From NCBI RefSeq assembly GCF_003362805.1, contig NZ_QNQT01000005.1, forward strand, positions 186,001-250,000: 64,000 nucleotides of DNA. The letters run 5' to 3'. Source of the DNA: Neobacillus piezotolerans. Lineage in GTDB: Bacteria > Bacillota > Bacilli > Bacillales > Cytobacillaceae. The notes under the pieces were generated by a model, which was not told where the DNA came from, ran no database searches, and was given only the letters and a program-made list of their open reading frames with translations. Below, one piece after another: positions 45,383 to 54,690 of the stretch. Every line of letters starts with the position of its first letter. The stretch's first letter is position 1. A program made the position numbers and the translations under genes.

Positions 45383-47785
45383 TTGTTTTCCAGTGTACCG
45401 GAATTCAAGGCCGCGTTTGTCAGTAAACTTGAAATGGCGTATGGCACGACCTTTGAGGAAAGCACAAGGCGGGAGCAGTTCCAAACGCTAGGCACGATGA
45501 TCAGGGAACAAGTGAGCACGAACTGGATCAAGACGAATGAAATGTACCGCATATCGGGAAAAAAACAAGTTTATTACCTTTCGATTGAATTCCTGCTCGG
45601 AAGGCTGCTCCGCCACAACCTGATAAATTTGGGGATAGAGCAAATTGTCAGCAAGGGTCTTGGGGAACTTGGAATTGAACTGGACAAACTTGAAGAATTC
45701 GAAGCGGATGCCGGGCTGGGCAATGGGGGTCTCGGCAGGCTTGCCGCCTGTTTCCTGGATTCGCTGGCATCTCTAAACCTCCCGGGCCATGGGTGCGGAA
45801 TCCGCTATAAGCATGGGCTCTTCGAACAGGCGATTGTGGACGGCTATCAGGTTGAGCTTCCCGAGCAATGGCTGAAACACGGCCATGTCTGGGAGGTGCG
45901 CAAAGGAGATGAAGCGGAGGAAATCCTTTTTTGGGGCCATGTCGAAAGTTCAATTGAAAACGGCCGCCTTGTTTTTCGCCACGTCAATCCGGAAATTGTC
46001 ACCGCCGTCCCTTACGATATGCCAGTCGTCGGCTACCATACGAAAACAGTGAATACGCTCAGGCTCTGGAACGCGGAACCCTCCAAATTCACCGCCCATT
46101 CGGATATCCTGAAATACAAAAAGGACACGGAAGCAATCTGCGAGTTCCTTTATCCTGACGACACACATGATGAGGGGAAAATCCTTAGGCTTAAACAGCA
46201 ATACTTGCTTGTCTCGGCGAGCCTTAGGGCGATCATCAAGTCGTTCAAAAAGAAAAAACGGAGCATTTTTGAGCTTCACGAGCATACAAGCATTCACATC
46301 AACGACACCCATCCGGCTCTCGCGGTACCGGAGCTGATGCGTATTTTGATGGATGACGAAGGGCTTGGCTGGGATGAAGCATGGCATCTGACTGTCAACA
46401 CGCTTTCCTATACGAATCATACAACGCTTTCCGAAGCGCTCGAAAGATGGCCGGAAAGGATTTTCAGGCCGCTTCTTCCCCGTATTTACATGATTGTGGA
46501 GGAAATTAATGAACGGTTCTGCCGGCAACTCTGGGACCGGCATCCCGGCAGCTGGGAACTGATTGAAAGCATGGCGATTCTCGCGCATGGCGAGGTTAGG
46601 ATGGCTCCGCTCGCGATTATCGGTTCACATAGCATAAACGGAGTGGCAAGGCTCCATACCGAAATTTTGAAGGAACGGGAAATGAACAATTTTTACAGGG
46701 TTTTCCCTGACAGATTCAATAATAAAACAAACGGGATCACCCATCGCCGCTGGCTGATGAAGGCGAACCCCAAGCTCGCCGGTCTGATCACCGATTCCAT
46801 TGGCCCTGGCTGGATAAAGGATACACTTCAGCTTGAGGAATTGCTCCAATTCAAGGAAAGCGGCGCCTTCCTCGAAGAGATTGGATCCATTAAACAGGCC
46901 AACAAGGAACGGCTCGCATCGCGCATCCTTGAAAAAACGGGCATCGCTGTCGATCCGGCTTCGATATTCGATATCCAGGTTAAAAGGCTGCATGCCTACA
47001 AGAGGCAGCTGCTGAATGTGCTGCACATTATGTATTTGTACAATCGGATCAAAGAGTATCCGAATTATGACATGCATCCAAGGACATTCATTTTCGGGGC
47101 GAAGGCTTCGCCGGGCTATTATTTCGCGAAAAAAGTCATAAAGCTGATCAATTCGGTCGCGCTTAAAGTAAACAACGACCCAGTTGTGAACGGCAGAATA
47201 AAGGTTGTCTTCCTTGAAAACTATCGTGTGTCACTCGGGGAGGAAATATTCCCCGCAGCCGACGTGAGTGAGCAAATTTCAACGGCAAGCAAGGAAGCTT
47301 CCGGAACCGGTAATATGAAGTTCATGATGAACGGGGCACTGACCGTTGGGACGCTTGATGGCGCGAATGTCGAGATTACCGAGCTTGTCGGCCGGGAAAA
47401 TATATTCCTTTTTGGGCTGAGCGCAGAGGAGGTCCTCGAATTCCAGCGGAACGGGGGCTACCATGCGCAGGAATATTACCATTATGACAGGCGTATCCGG
47501 ACGGTTGTCGACCAGCTTATCAATGGCTTTTTCCCGGATACGGGAAACGAATTTTCCGAAATTTACGATTCGCTTCTTTCCTATAACGACCAATATTTTG
47601 TCTTTAGGGATTTCTCTTCCTATGCAGAAATTCAGGAACAGGTTGGCAAGAGCTATCTCGATAGGGCCGGCTGGCTGAAAAAAAGCCTTGTCAACATTGC
47701 GAAGTCGGGCTATTTTTCAAGCGACCGGACGATTGAGGAATATGCAAAAGATATTTGGCATACAGAACCGGTCATTATCAAGTAA
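45383..47785 (+). CDS. glgP: Glycogen phosphorylase GlgP
   Basis: 800 residues, GT35. YLSIEFLLGR, DAGLGNGGLGRLAACF, INDTHPALAVPEL, and the pyridoxal-phosphate motif EASGTGNMKFMMNGALTVGTLDGANVE with the cofactor-binding Lys. Releases glucose-1-phosphate from glycogen. TTG 45383 lies five bases after the glgA stop and behind AAGGGGTGAT; GTG 45374 falls in the ribosome binding site. Last gene of the glycogen operon; a hairpin with a weak T-run follows (47788-47820). Confidence 0.94.
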   Translation: MFSSVPEFKAAFVSKLEMAYGTTFEESTRREQFQTLGTMIREQVSTNWIKTNEMYRISGKKQVYYLSIEFLLGRLLRHNLINLGIEQIVSKGLGELGIELDKLEEFEADAGLGNGGLGRLAACFLDSLASLNLPGHGCGIRYKHGLFEQAIVDGYQVELPEQWLKHGHVWEVRKGDEAEEILFWGHVESSIENGRLVFRHVNPEIVTAVPYDMPVVGYHTKTVNTLRLWNAEPSKFTAHSDILKYKKDTEAICEFLYPDDTHDEGKILRLKQQYLLVSASLRAIIKSFKKKKRSIFELHEHTSIHINDTHPALAVPELMRILMDDEGLGWDEAWHLTVNTLSYTNHTTLSEALERWPERIFRPLLPRIYMIVEEINERFCRQLWDRHPGSWELIESMAILAHGEVRMAPLAIIGSHSINGVARLHTEILKEREMNNFYRVFPDRFNNKTNGITHRRWLMKANPKLAGLITDSIGPGWIKDTLQLEELLQFKESGAFLEEIGSIKQANKERLASRILEKTGIAVDPASIFDIQVKRLHAYKRQLLNVLHIMYLYNRIKEYPNYDMHPRTFIFGAKASPGYYFAKKVIKLINSVALKVNNDPVVNGRIKVVFLENYRVSLGEEIFPAADVSEQISTASKEASGTGNMKFMMNGALTVGTLDGANVEITELVGRENIFLFGLSAEEVLEFQRNGGYHAQEYYHYDRRIRTVVDQLINGFFPDTGNEFSEIYDSLLSYNDQYFVFRDFSSYAEIQEQVGKSYLDRAGWLKKSLVNIAKSGYFSSDRTIEEYAKDIWHTEPVIIK

Positions 47786-47852
47786 GCTCGGGGGAGCCTA
47801 CAAAATGGGCTTCCCCTGCCGATTTTTCGGAAAGTTATCTAATTCGGGGGAA

Positions 47853-48440
47853 GTGGTTATCGTTAAACGTCCGATAGTTAAAAAAGGGCTCGTTTTTCTT
47901 CTGATAGCGTGCCTCCTCTATGTGGGATTCCTGCATGCGCAAATTTACCGGCATGTAAAGGAAAACCCTGCCCAGGGCGCGGAGTACTTGATCATCCTGG
48001 GGGCAAGGGTTAAAGGGGAAACCCCATCGCTCGCGCTGCAGGCGAGAATAGACGCCGCGGCAGACTATTTGCGCAATAATCCATCTACGATCGCGCTCGC
48101 TTCCGGCGGGAAGGGGCCTGGTGAGGACATTTCGGAAGCGGAGGCAATCAAAAGGGAACTAATGCTGCAAGGGATCGCTGAAAATAGGATTATCCTTGAA
48201 AACAAATCAACATCTACATATGAGAATATTGCTTTTTCAAAAAAGCTTTTGCCTGAAGGCCTGCAAAGAGGGCTTATCGTTACGAATACATTCCATCAGT
48301 ACAGGGCAAAAATGATTGCCCGGGACAATGGCCTTGAACTTGGAGGGCTTCCTGCGAAAACGCCCGCCCAGGCAGTTGTGAAATCGTATGCAAGGGAATA
48401 CCTCGCGCTCACAAAATACTTTCTAACTTCCGCTTTATAG
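47853..48440 (+). CDS. YdcF family (DUF218) membrane-anchored protein
   Basis: About 195 residues: one N-terminal membrane helix (GLVFLLIACLLYVGFL), then the DUF218 domain with YLIILGARVKGETPSLAL, LASGGKGPGEDISEAEAIKREL, LENKSTSTYENI and TNTFHQYRAKMIAR. SanA/ElyC/YdcF relatives act in envelope carbohydrate metabolism; exact role unknown. The start is uncertain; GTG 47853 lies very close to its GGGGGA. Confidence 0.8.
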   Translation: MVIVKRPIVKKGLVFLLIACLLYVGFLHAQIYRHVKENPAQGAEYLIILGARVKGETPSLALQARIDAAADYLRNNPSTIALASGGKGPGEDISEAEAIKRELMLQGIAENRIILENKSTSTYENIAFSKKLLPEGLQRGLIVTNTFHQYRAKMIARDNGLELGGLPAKTPAQAVVKSYAREYLALTKYFLTSAL

Positions 48441-48510
48441 CCGGGAAAAACGGGTAAAAAGAAATGGGACAAGTTCCCATTCCAATTTTCCGGCCGGGGA
48501 GGTGGCTGAA

Positions 48511-48972
48511 ATGAATTTGAAATTGAAGGTTTTTTCGTTCCTTTGCTTACTTGCATTTATCCTCGCGGGCTGTTCATCGGGAGGAGATGAACAAGGCGTC
48601 GGCGAGTATGCAGGTGAAGCTTCCGAGTACATGGAGAAGGTTGCGGATTTTGCCCGTGACATTCCGGAAAAAGCCGAGAAAGCCGCAAATGATGAACAGG
48701 CAAAGCAGGAATTGAAGGACAGCCTAAAAGAGATGAAGCAGGAAATTAATGAATTCGGGAAGGTCCAGGCGCCTGAAATCGCCGGCGATTTTCATAAAGA
48801 AATAGTCGATAACAGCAAAATTTTGAAAGAAAAAATAGATGACTACCTAGAACGTATCGACAAAGGCGATATTAACGAGGACTTTGTGGAAAAAGAGGAC
48901 TTTTCCAAAGCCTCGGATAAAATCAAGGAGTCCTTCAATAAGCTGAAGGAACTAGGGGAAACAGAAAAATAA
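48511..48972 (+). CDS. Putative lipoprotein, helical, 153 aa
   Basis: Signal peptide with lipobox LAGCSS (Cys about residue 20), followed by an acidic, all-helical domain (EKAEKAANDEQAKQELKDSL, EIVDNSKILKEKIDDYLE). Resembles DUF6376-type Bacillus lipoproteins, though this is from memory. Anchored to the outer face of the membrane. ATG 48511 follows GGGGAGG. Followed by a strong terminator. Confidence 0.75.
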   Translation: MNLKLKVFSFLCLLAFILAGCSSGGDEQGVGEYAGEASEYMEKVADFARDIPEKAEKAANDEQAKQELKDSLKEMKQEINEFGKVQAPEIAGDFHKEIVDNSKILKEKIDDYLERIDKGDINEDFVEKEDFSKASDKIKESFNKLKELGETEK

Positions 48973-48980
48973 GAATATGG

Positions 48981-49008
48981 GCAGCCGGTATTGTTCCGGC
49001 TGCTTTTT
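48981..49008 (+). terminator. Terminator of the lipoprotein gene
   Basis: GCAGCCGG/CCGGCTGC stem (48981-48988 with 48996-49003), then TTTTTA. Confidence 0.85.
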
Positions 49009-49130
49009 ACTCGGACAAGCGATATTGTGGAATTTTCGGAAAATTGCTTGCTGCCGAGAGTAAAAACATGCAATTTTCATGCTATTGTCCCAAAATAGAA
49101 GATGAGAAATTAAAGAGTGGGGTGGAGAAA

Positions 49131-50123
49131 ATGAAAGCATTAGTACATGCCGGAAAAACTGGAATGGAAGGTTTGGCGTACCGGGATTTTGAGAAGCCCG
49201 AGCCGGGAGCGGGAGAGGTCAGGGTCAAACTAAAAATAGCCGGGCTCAACCATAGGGAACTGATTATCCTAGAGCGCCATAAGGAAACGGAGCCGCCGCT
49301 TGTCATGGGATCGGATGGAGCCGGGGTAATTGATGCAATCGGGGAAGGCGTGGCTGGAGTTAAGGCTGGGGATGAAGTCATCATCAATCCGGGTGTCGGC
49401 TGGAAAGAAAAAAGCGACGCACCGCCACCAGGGTTTGATATCATTGGTCATCCTTTCCAAGGGACATTCGGTGAATACATAGTCATTCCCGCGGAAAACG
49501 CATTGCCGAAACCTTCATTTTTAACTTGGGAGGAAGCTGGCGTTGTTGCTGTTGCGGGCCTTACCGCTTACCGCGTCCTGTTTACGAGGGCGAAGATCGG
49601 TGAAGGGATGAAGATTCTTATCCCGGGAATCGGCGGCGGTGTGGCAACGCTGATGCTCCAAATGGCAAAAGCGGCCGGCGCAACTGTTTATGTCACGTCA
49701 CGTTCAGAGGAGAAGTGCAAAAGTGCCCTCGATTTAGGCGCGGACAAAGCTTTCAACAGTGATAATGATTGGGCTGAAGAGCTTGGTGGTGAAAAAATGG
49801 ATGTCGTCATAGAATCGGTTGGGGCTGCTACCTTTAACAAATCGCTAAGCCAGTTAAGGCCGGGGGGGACAATCGTAACGTTCGGCGCTTCCGCAGGTGA
49901 TGTGGTCGATTTTAATTTGCGGTCATTCTTTTATGGCCAGTACAATTTGCTTGGCTCGACCCTTGGAAGCGGCGAAGAGCTTGGGGAAATGCTCAAGTTT
50001 ATTGAAAGGCATGGCGTCAGGCCAGTCATTGACCGGATGTTCGCGCTGGAAGAGTACAAGGAAGCGTTTGACAGGATTGAAAAAGCAGAACAGCTTGGCA
50101 AAATCGGGTTTATTATCGAATGA
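49131..50123 (+). CDS. Zinc-type alcohol dehydrogenase/quinone oxidoreductase-like protein
   Basis: 330 residues, MDR superfamily. GroES-like N-domain with LNHRELIILE and MGSDGAGVIDAIGEGVAGVKAGDEV, Rossmann fold IPGIGGGVATLMLQMAKAAGA, ending GKIGFIIE. Catalytic-zinc cysteine is not obvious (N-H-R-E-L replaces the C-x-T/S-D motif), so it is probably a zinc-independent NAD(P)H oxidoreductase of the YogA type. ATG 49131 has a GGGGTGGAG upstream; the frame from 49044 lacks a site. Confidence 0.82.
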   Translation: MKALVHAGKTGMEGLAYRDFEKPEPGAGEVRVKLKIAGLNHRELIILERHKETEPPLVMGSDGAGVIDAIGEGVAGVKAGDEVIINPGVGWKEKSDAPPPGFDIIGHPFQGTFGEYIVIPAENALPKPSFLTWEEAGVVAVAGLTAYRVLFTRAKIGEGMKILIPGIGGGVATLMLQMAKAAGATVYVTSRSEEKCKSALDLGADKAFNSDNDWAEELGGEKMDVVIESVGAATFNKSLSQLRPGGTIVTFGASAGDVVDFNLRSFFYGQYNLLGSTLGSGEELGEMLKFIERHGVRPVIDRMFALEEYKEAFDRIEKAEQLGKIGFIIE

Positions 50124-50136
50124 TTATACAGTATTG

Positions 50137-50168
50137 GAAGTCCTTTTCTGGAAGGGCTTCTTTTTTAC
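50137..50168 (+). terminator. Terminator
   Basis: GAAGTCC and GGGCTTC arms pair, then TTTTTTAC. Confidence 0.7.
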
Positions 50169-50304
50169 GATTTGTTTTGGTAAACATCAAATTTTTTATA
50201 GTCTCTGAGAAAACTGCTACTATTGAAATAACCTTGAAGGCGGGAGGAAATTGAAGCGACTTTAAGGCATTTGGAACTAAATGAATGACAAGGAGAGCCG
50301 GGGG

Positions 50305-51642
50305 ATGATGGATAGAATGGTTCGCGGAAAATCAATCGCTGAGTGGATAAGGAAAATTCCTGTTTTAGGCGGGATAATTAAAGAGGAAGAGGTTTTCTGG
50401 ACAAATCCGGGTTATGCGCGGCTGCAAAGCGAACCGCTTGGGATGGGAGATCAAATTAAAGAGGCATCGGACCGGTTAGGCCGTTTCGCATCTTTTCTCC
50501 AGGAAGCTTACCCTGAAACTAGGGAAGCTGGCGGAATGATAGAATCACCACTTGTAGAAATAAAATATTTCAAGGAGAAGCTTGGTGAATGGCACGGCGG
50601 GGAAATCGGTGGCTCGCTGTTTTTGAAATGCGATAACGATTTGCCGATTTCGGGTTCGATAAAAGCCCGGGGCGGGATTTACGAAGTGCTGAAACATGCG
50701 GAGGATTTGGCATTTGAACACCGTTTGATTAATCCAGGGGATGATTATTCTGTATTACGGGACCAGGCATTCCGGAACTTTTTTTCCAATTATTCTATCG
50801 CCGTCGGGTCAACCGGAAATCTCGGCTTAAGCATTGGCCTGATTGGATCCAAGCTTGGCTTCAAGGTAACGGTGCATAGGTCGGCGGATGCAAAAGAGTG
50901 GAAAAAAACCAAGCTGCGCTCCTTAGGGGTCGAGGTCGTTGAATATGAGTCGGATTATTCCGCCGCCGTTGAACAGGGAAGGAAGCAGGCCGAAAGCGAT
51001 CCATCATGCTATTTCATAGATGATGAGAATTCAAGGAACCTTTTTTTCGGGTACGCAGTCGCCGCCGAAAGGTTGAAAAGGCAGTTCAAGGAAAAGGGAA
51101 TAAAGGTGGACAGCGATCATCCATTGTTCGTTTACTTGCCTTGCGGAGTCGGCGGCGGGCCAGGGGGAATCGCTTATGGACTGAAGGAGATTTTCAAAAA
51201 TGATGTCCATTGCTTTTTTGCGGAACCAATCCAATCCCCTTGCATGCTCGTAAGCCTTGCTACTGGCCTTCACGATGAGGTGAGCGTGAATGATTTCGGC
51301 CTCGAAAACCGGACCGCCGCGGATGGCCTGGCTGTCGGAAGGGCATCCGGGTTTGTAAGCAGGACAATAGAGCCCCTTTTGGCCGGAATTTTTACAGTCA
51401 AGGATAGGGAGCTATTCAGGATGCTTAGCGGCATGTGGGAAACGGAAGGGATATTTGTCGAGCCTTCAGCCGCCGCGGGCGCGGTTGGGCCAGTGAAGCT
51501 GATGCAGACGGAGGAAGGCCGTGCATTTTTACAAAACAATGGGCTAATGGGAAAAATGGACAACGCTATCCATATCGTCTGGGCGACGGGCGGCAGCATG
51601 GTGCCTGAAAACGAAAGAAAAGGCTATTTGCTCAAAAATTAA
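50305..51642 (+). CDS. dsdA: D-serine ammonia-lyase DsdA
   Basis: About 445 residues, PLP fold-type II. LPISGSIKARGGIYEVL carries the PLP Lys; AVGSTGNLGLSIG and PCGVGGGPGGIAYGL bind the cofactor phosphate; FFAEPIQSPCM and GLAVGRASGFV are strongly conserved with E. coli DsdA. Converts D-serine to pyruvate and ammonia. ATG 50305 or 50308 follows AAGGAG; ATG 50281 is further upstream with a poor site. First gene of a three-gene unit with an aminotransferase and an aldehyde dehydrogenase. Confidence 0.92.
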   Translation: MMDRMVRGKSIAEWIRKIPVLGGIIKEEEVFWTNPGYARLQSEPLGMGDQIKEASDRLGRFASFLQEAYPETREAGGMIESPLVEIKYFKEKLGEWHGGEIGGSLFLKCDNDLPISGSIKARGGIYEVLKHAEDLAFEHRLINPGDDYSVLRDQAFRNFFSNYSIAVGSTGNLGLSIGLIGSKLGFKVTVHRSADAKEWKKTKLRSLGVEVVEYESDYSAAVEQGRKQAESDPSCYFIDDENSRNLFFGYAVAAERLKRQFKEKGIKVDSDHPLFVYLPCGVGGGPGGIAYGLKEIFKNDVHCFFAEPIQSPCMLVSLATGLHDEVSVNDFGLENRTAADGLAVGRASGFVSRTIEPLLAGIFTVKDRELFRMLSGMWETEGIFVEPSAAAGAVGPVKLMQTEEGRAFLQNNGLMGKMDNAIHIVWATGGSMVPENERKGYLLKN

Positions 51643-51708
51643 AGCATACTCGACTGTTTTTCCCATACTTTTTCTTTAGGGACACCTATTGAAAAGGGGG
51701 AAACGCTT

Positions 51709-52875
51709 TTGCGCTACCAATCTGCCAGGATGGACCGGATTCCGCCTTATATGTTCGCGGAACTTGGGAAGAAGAAGGCTGCGATGATCAAGTCGGGAAT
51801 CGATGTGATAGACCTCGGAATCGGCGACCCTGATTTGCCGACTCCGGAGCATATTGTTGAAAAGCTCGTTGAAGAAGCTAGGAAGCCAGAGAACCTTAGG
51901 TATCCCAATTTTTCGGGCCACCCTGAGTTCAGGAGGGCTGTTGCCGAATTTTACAGGCGGGAATATGCCATCGATTTGGATCCGGAAACCGAGGTACTCG
52001 CGCTAATCGGCTCAAAGGAAGGACTTGCCCACCTTGCCCCGGCGATGATCGACCCCGGCGAGTACGTGCTCGTCCCGGACCCGTGCTACCCTCCGTACAG
52101 GATGGCTGCCCTTTTGGCAGGCGGGATGTACCACGACATGCCGATGGTGAAAGAAAATGGTTTTTTGCCGGACTTTAAAGAAATTCCCGAGGAGGTCCTT
52201 GAAAAAGCGCGCCTCATGTTCCTGAATTATCCCGGCAATCCGACGGCGGCGGTCGCGGATGGGGATTTTTTTCAAAAGGCGGTCGATTTTGCTAAAGATA
52301 AGGGCATCCTTATCGCCCATGATTCGGCATACAATAAGGTGGCATTCCGCGGCTTCAAACCCCCAAGCATTCTTGAAGCAAACGGGGCGAAGGAAGTAGC
52401 GGTCGAATTTGGGACGCTTTCGAAAACGTACTGCATGACCGGGTGGCGTATTGGCTACGTTGTCGGGAACAGGGAAGCCATCAGGGCGTTGTCCGTTTTT
52501 AAAAGCAATACGGACACTGGGGTATTTACCCCTATCCAATTGGCGGGAGCACATGCGCTTCTGTCAGACCAGGCATGTGTTGATAAGTATAATGATATTT
52601 ATTTTGCGAGAATGAAAGGTATGGTTGGCGCGCTCAGGGAAATCGGGATAGAGGTTGATCAGCCGAAAGCAACATTTTTTATTTGGGCGCCTGTGCCGGC
52701 CGGGTTTACGTCGGCGGGATTCGTGGAAGCGGTCCTCGAGCAGGCTGGGGTCATCGTTACACCCGGAAGCGCGTTCGGGCCATCGGGGGAAGGTTATTTC
52801 CGTATCTCCCTTTCGGTGCCGAATGAGAGGCTGGATGAAGCGATTGGCCGGATTAAAAAGAAAATCAAGATTTGA
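51709..52875 (+). CDS. Class I/II PLP aminotransferase, DapL-like
   Basis: 388 residues. DLGIGDPDLPTPEHIV, LRYPNFSGHPEFRRAVAEFY, GSKEGLAHL, DPCYPPYR, LNYPGNPTAAVA, HDSAYNKV and the PLP Lys in FGTLSKTYCMTGWRIGY. Closest in layout to LL-diaminopimelate aminotransferase-type enzymes, but in this catabolic setting it more likely transaminates another amino acid. TTG 51709 follows GGGGG. 20 bp from the next gene. Confidence 0.82.
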   Translation: MRYQSARMDRIPPYMFAELGKKKAAMIKSGIDVIDLGIGDPDLPTPEHIVEKLVEEARKPENLRYPNFSGHPEFRRAVAEFYRREYAIDLDPETEVLALIGSKEGLAHLAPAMIDPGEYVLVPDPCYPPYRMAALLAGGMYHDMPMVKENGFLPDFKEIPEEVLEKARLMFLNYPGNPTAAVADGDFFQKAVDFAKDKGILIAHDSAYNKVAFRGFKPPSILEANGAKEVAVEFGTLSKTYCMTGWRIGYVVGNREAIRALSVFKSNTDTGVFTPIQLAGAHALLSDQACVDKYNDIYFARMKGMVGALREIGIEVDQPKATFFIWAPVPAGFTSAGFVEAVLEQAGVIVTPGSAFGPSGEGYFRISLSVPNERLDEAIGRIKKKIKI

Positions 52876-52895
52876 AAATGACGGAGGTTCGGAGA

Positions 52896-54377
52896 ATGCT
52901 ACGTTATGATAATTATATAAACGGTGAATGGGTGCCGCCATTGACATGTTGTTATACACAAAATATCAATCCGGCTACCGGGGAGGTCTTTGGGGAGGCC
53001 GCCCAGTCCGGAAGGGAAGATGTTGACCGCGCGGTTGCTGCGGCAAAACGAGCGCAGAAGGAATGGCGGCTCGTCCCCGCGCCGGAAAGGGCTGAAATAT
53101 TATATGAGGTTGCCCGGATTTTAAAAGAAAAAAAGGAGCATCTGGCTCAAATTTTAACAAGCGAAATGGGAAAGGTGATTGCAGAAGCAAGGGGCGAGGT
53201 CCAGGAAGCAATCGATATGGCATATTATATGGCGGGCGAGGGGCGGCGCCTGTTCGGCGACACAGTCCCGTCAGAGCTTAGGAATAAATTCGCGATGAGT
53301 GTCCGCGTGCCGGTCGGGATTGCCGGGTTGATTACCCCTTGGAATTTCCCGATTGCGATTGCGTCATGGAAATCGCTGCCGGCGCTTGTGGCCGGTAACG
53401 CGGTAGTCTGGAAACCGGCGACGGAAACGCCGTTCATGGCCGCGGAGTTTGCAAAGGTATATGAAGAAGCGGGCTTGCCGAAGGGACTGTTGAATGTTGT
53501 TTTCGGAAGCGGCGCGGCTGTTGGGAACGCGCTGGTCGAGCATCCGGAAGTGGATATCATTTCATTTACAGGCTCGAATGAAGTCGGCAAGGCGATCAAC
53601 GGCCTTGCAGGGAGCCTTTTGAAGCGGACGTCGCTTGAAATGGGCGGGAAAAACGCGGTGACTGTGCTTGAGGACGCCGACATTGATCTCGCAGTTGACG
53701 GGATTGTATGGAGCGCGTTCGGGACTGCCGGGCAAAGATGCACCGCCTGCAGCCGCATCATCGTCCACAAGGCGGTTAAGGAAGAACTTGAGGAGAAGCT
53801 GCTCGCAAGGGTGAAGGCACTCAAAATGGGTAATGGACTTGATGAAACGGTCGATGTCGGGCCAGTCATTAACAAAGGTTCGCTTGAACGCATCCACGGC
53901 TATGTGCAAAAAGGGATTGATGAGGGTGCGAAACTTTTGTGCGGCGGTGAGATTCTTTCTGAAGGCAATCTTTCAGGAGGGCACTACTACGCTCCGACAT
54001 TGTTTACGGATGTTTCCCCTGAAATGGCGATTGCGCGGGAGGAGATCTTCGGTCCAGTCACCTCGATCATTCCGGTCGGGAGCTTTGAAGAAGCTGTAGA
54101 AGTGAACAACAGTGTTGAATTTGGGTTGTCCAGCTCCATTTTTACAAAGGACGTAAATAAGGTATTTACGGCGATGCGTGATTTTGATACGGGAATCGTC
54201 TATGTGAATGCCGGGACGACCGGCGCGGAAATCCATCTACCGTTCGGCGGCACGAAGGGGACCGGTAATGGCCATCGGGATTCGGGGGTGGCCGCGCTCG
54301 ATGTGTATACAGAGTGGAAGTCTGTGTACGTTGACTTCAGCGGGACGCTGCAGCGCGCCCAAATTGATAATAAATGA
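52896..54377 (+). CDS. NAD(P)-dependent aldehyde dehydrogenase
   Basis: 493 residues. ITPWNFPIAIASWK, FTGSNEVGKAINGLAG (NAD site), LEMGGKNAVTVLEDAD (catalytic Glu) and FGTAGQRCTACSR (nucleophile Cys). The sequence HLPFGGTKGTGNGHRDSG is typical of the ALDH7-like/aminoadipate-semialdehyde branch. Oxidises an aldehyde, plausibly an amino-aldehyde produced by the adjacent aminotransferase or amine oxidase (inference). ATG 52896 follows GGAGG; terminator downstream. Confidence 0.88.
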   Translation: MLRYDNYINGEWVPPLTCCYTQNINPATGEVFGEAAQSGREDVDRAVAAAKRAQKEWRLVPAPERAEILYEVARILKEKKEHLAQILTSEMGKVIAEARGEVQEAIDMAYYMAGEGRRLFGDTVPSELRNKFAMSVRVPVGIAGLITPWNFPIAIASWKSLPALVAGNAVVWKPATETPFMAAEFAKVYEEAGLPKGLLNVVFGSGAAVGNALVEHPEVDIISFTGSNEVGKAINGLAGSLLKRTSLEMGGKNAVTVLEDADIDLAVDGIVWSAFGTAGQRCTACSRIIVHKAVKEELEEKLLARVKALKMGNGLDETVDVGPVINKGSLERIHGYVQKGIDEGAKLLCGGEILSEGNLSGGHYYAPTLFTDVSPEMAIAREEIFGPVTSIIPVGSFEEAVEVNNSVEFGLSSSIFTKDVNKVFTAMRDFDTGIVYVNAGTTGAEIHLPFGGTKGTGNGHRDSGVAALDVYTEWKSVYVDFSGTLQRAQIDNK

Positions 54378-54385
54378 TGGTTGGT

Positions 54386-54417
54386 TGGAAGCCCACTGTG
54401 ATGTGGGCTTTTTTGCA
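54386..54417 (+). terminator. Terminator of the dsdA unit
   Basis: AAGCCCAC/GTGGGCTT stem, loop TGTGAT-like, then TTTTTGC. Confidence 0.85.
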
Positions 54418-54456
54418 TCCAAAAAGAGGATGTATTTGTGGCGGAAATTTGACAGT

Positions 54457-54564
54457 TTTCGATAACCGGTCAAAAGTGGGGGATAAATCGCAATAAGTTG
54501 GCGATAAATCGGAAAAATTTTCGATAATGCCCCAAAATTTTTCGATATCCTTTCGCTCGGTTAA
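54457..54564. repeat. Array of five GATAA/T boxes at 20-21 bp spacing
   Basis: GATA(A/T) starts at 54461, 54482, 54503, 54523 and 54544, steps of 21, 21, 20 and 21 bp, about two helical turns. Core unit resembles (TTC/GGC)GATAAATCGN-AAAA. Lies between the dsdA-unit terminator and the amine oxidase gene. Confidence 0.65.
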
Positions 54565-54690
54565 TAGACTGGAAAAATTTCCGGTGGACAATCACCAATG
54601 CGAAGAATTTTCCGCTGTTTGCTACTTAAGCCCTCCCATTAATCATACATTGAAGTAGGCAGGAAGTTTGAATGGGCAAGGGGGAGTCGC

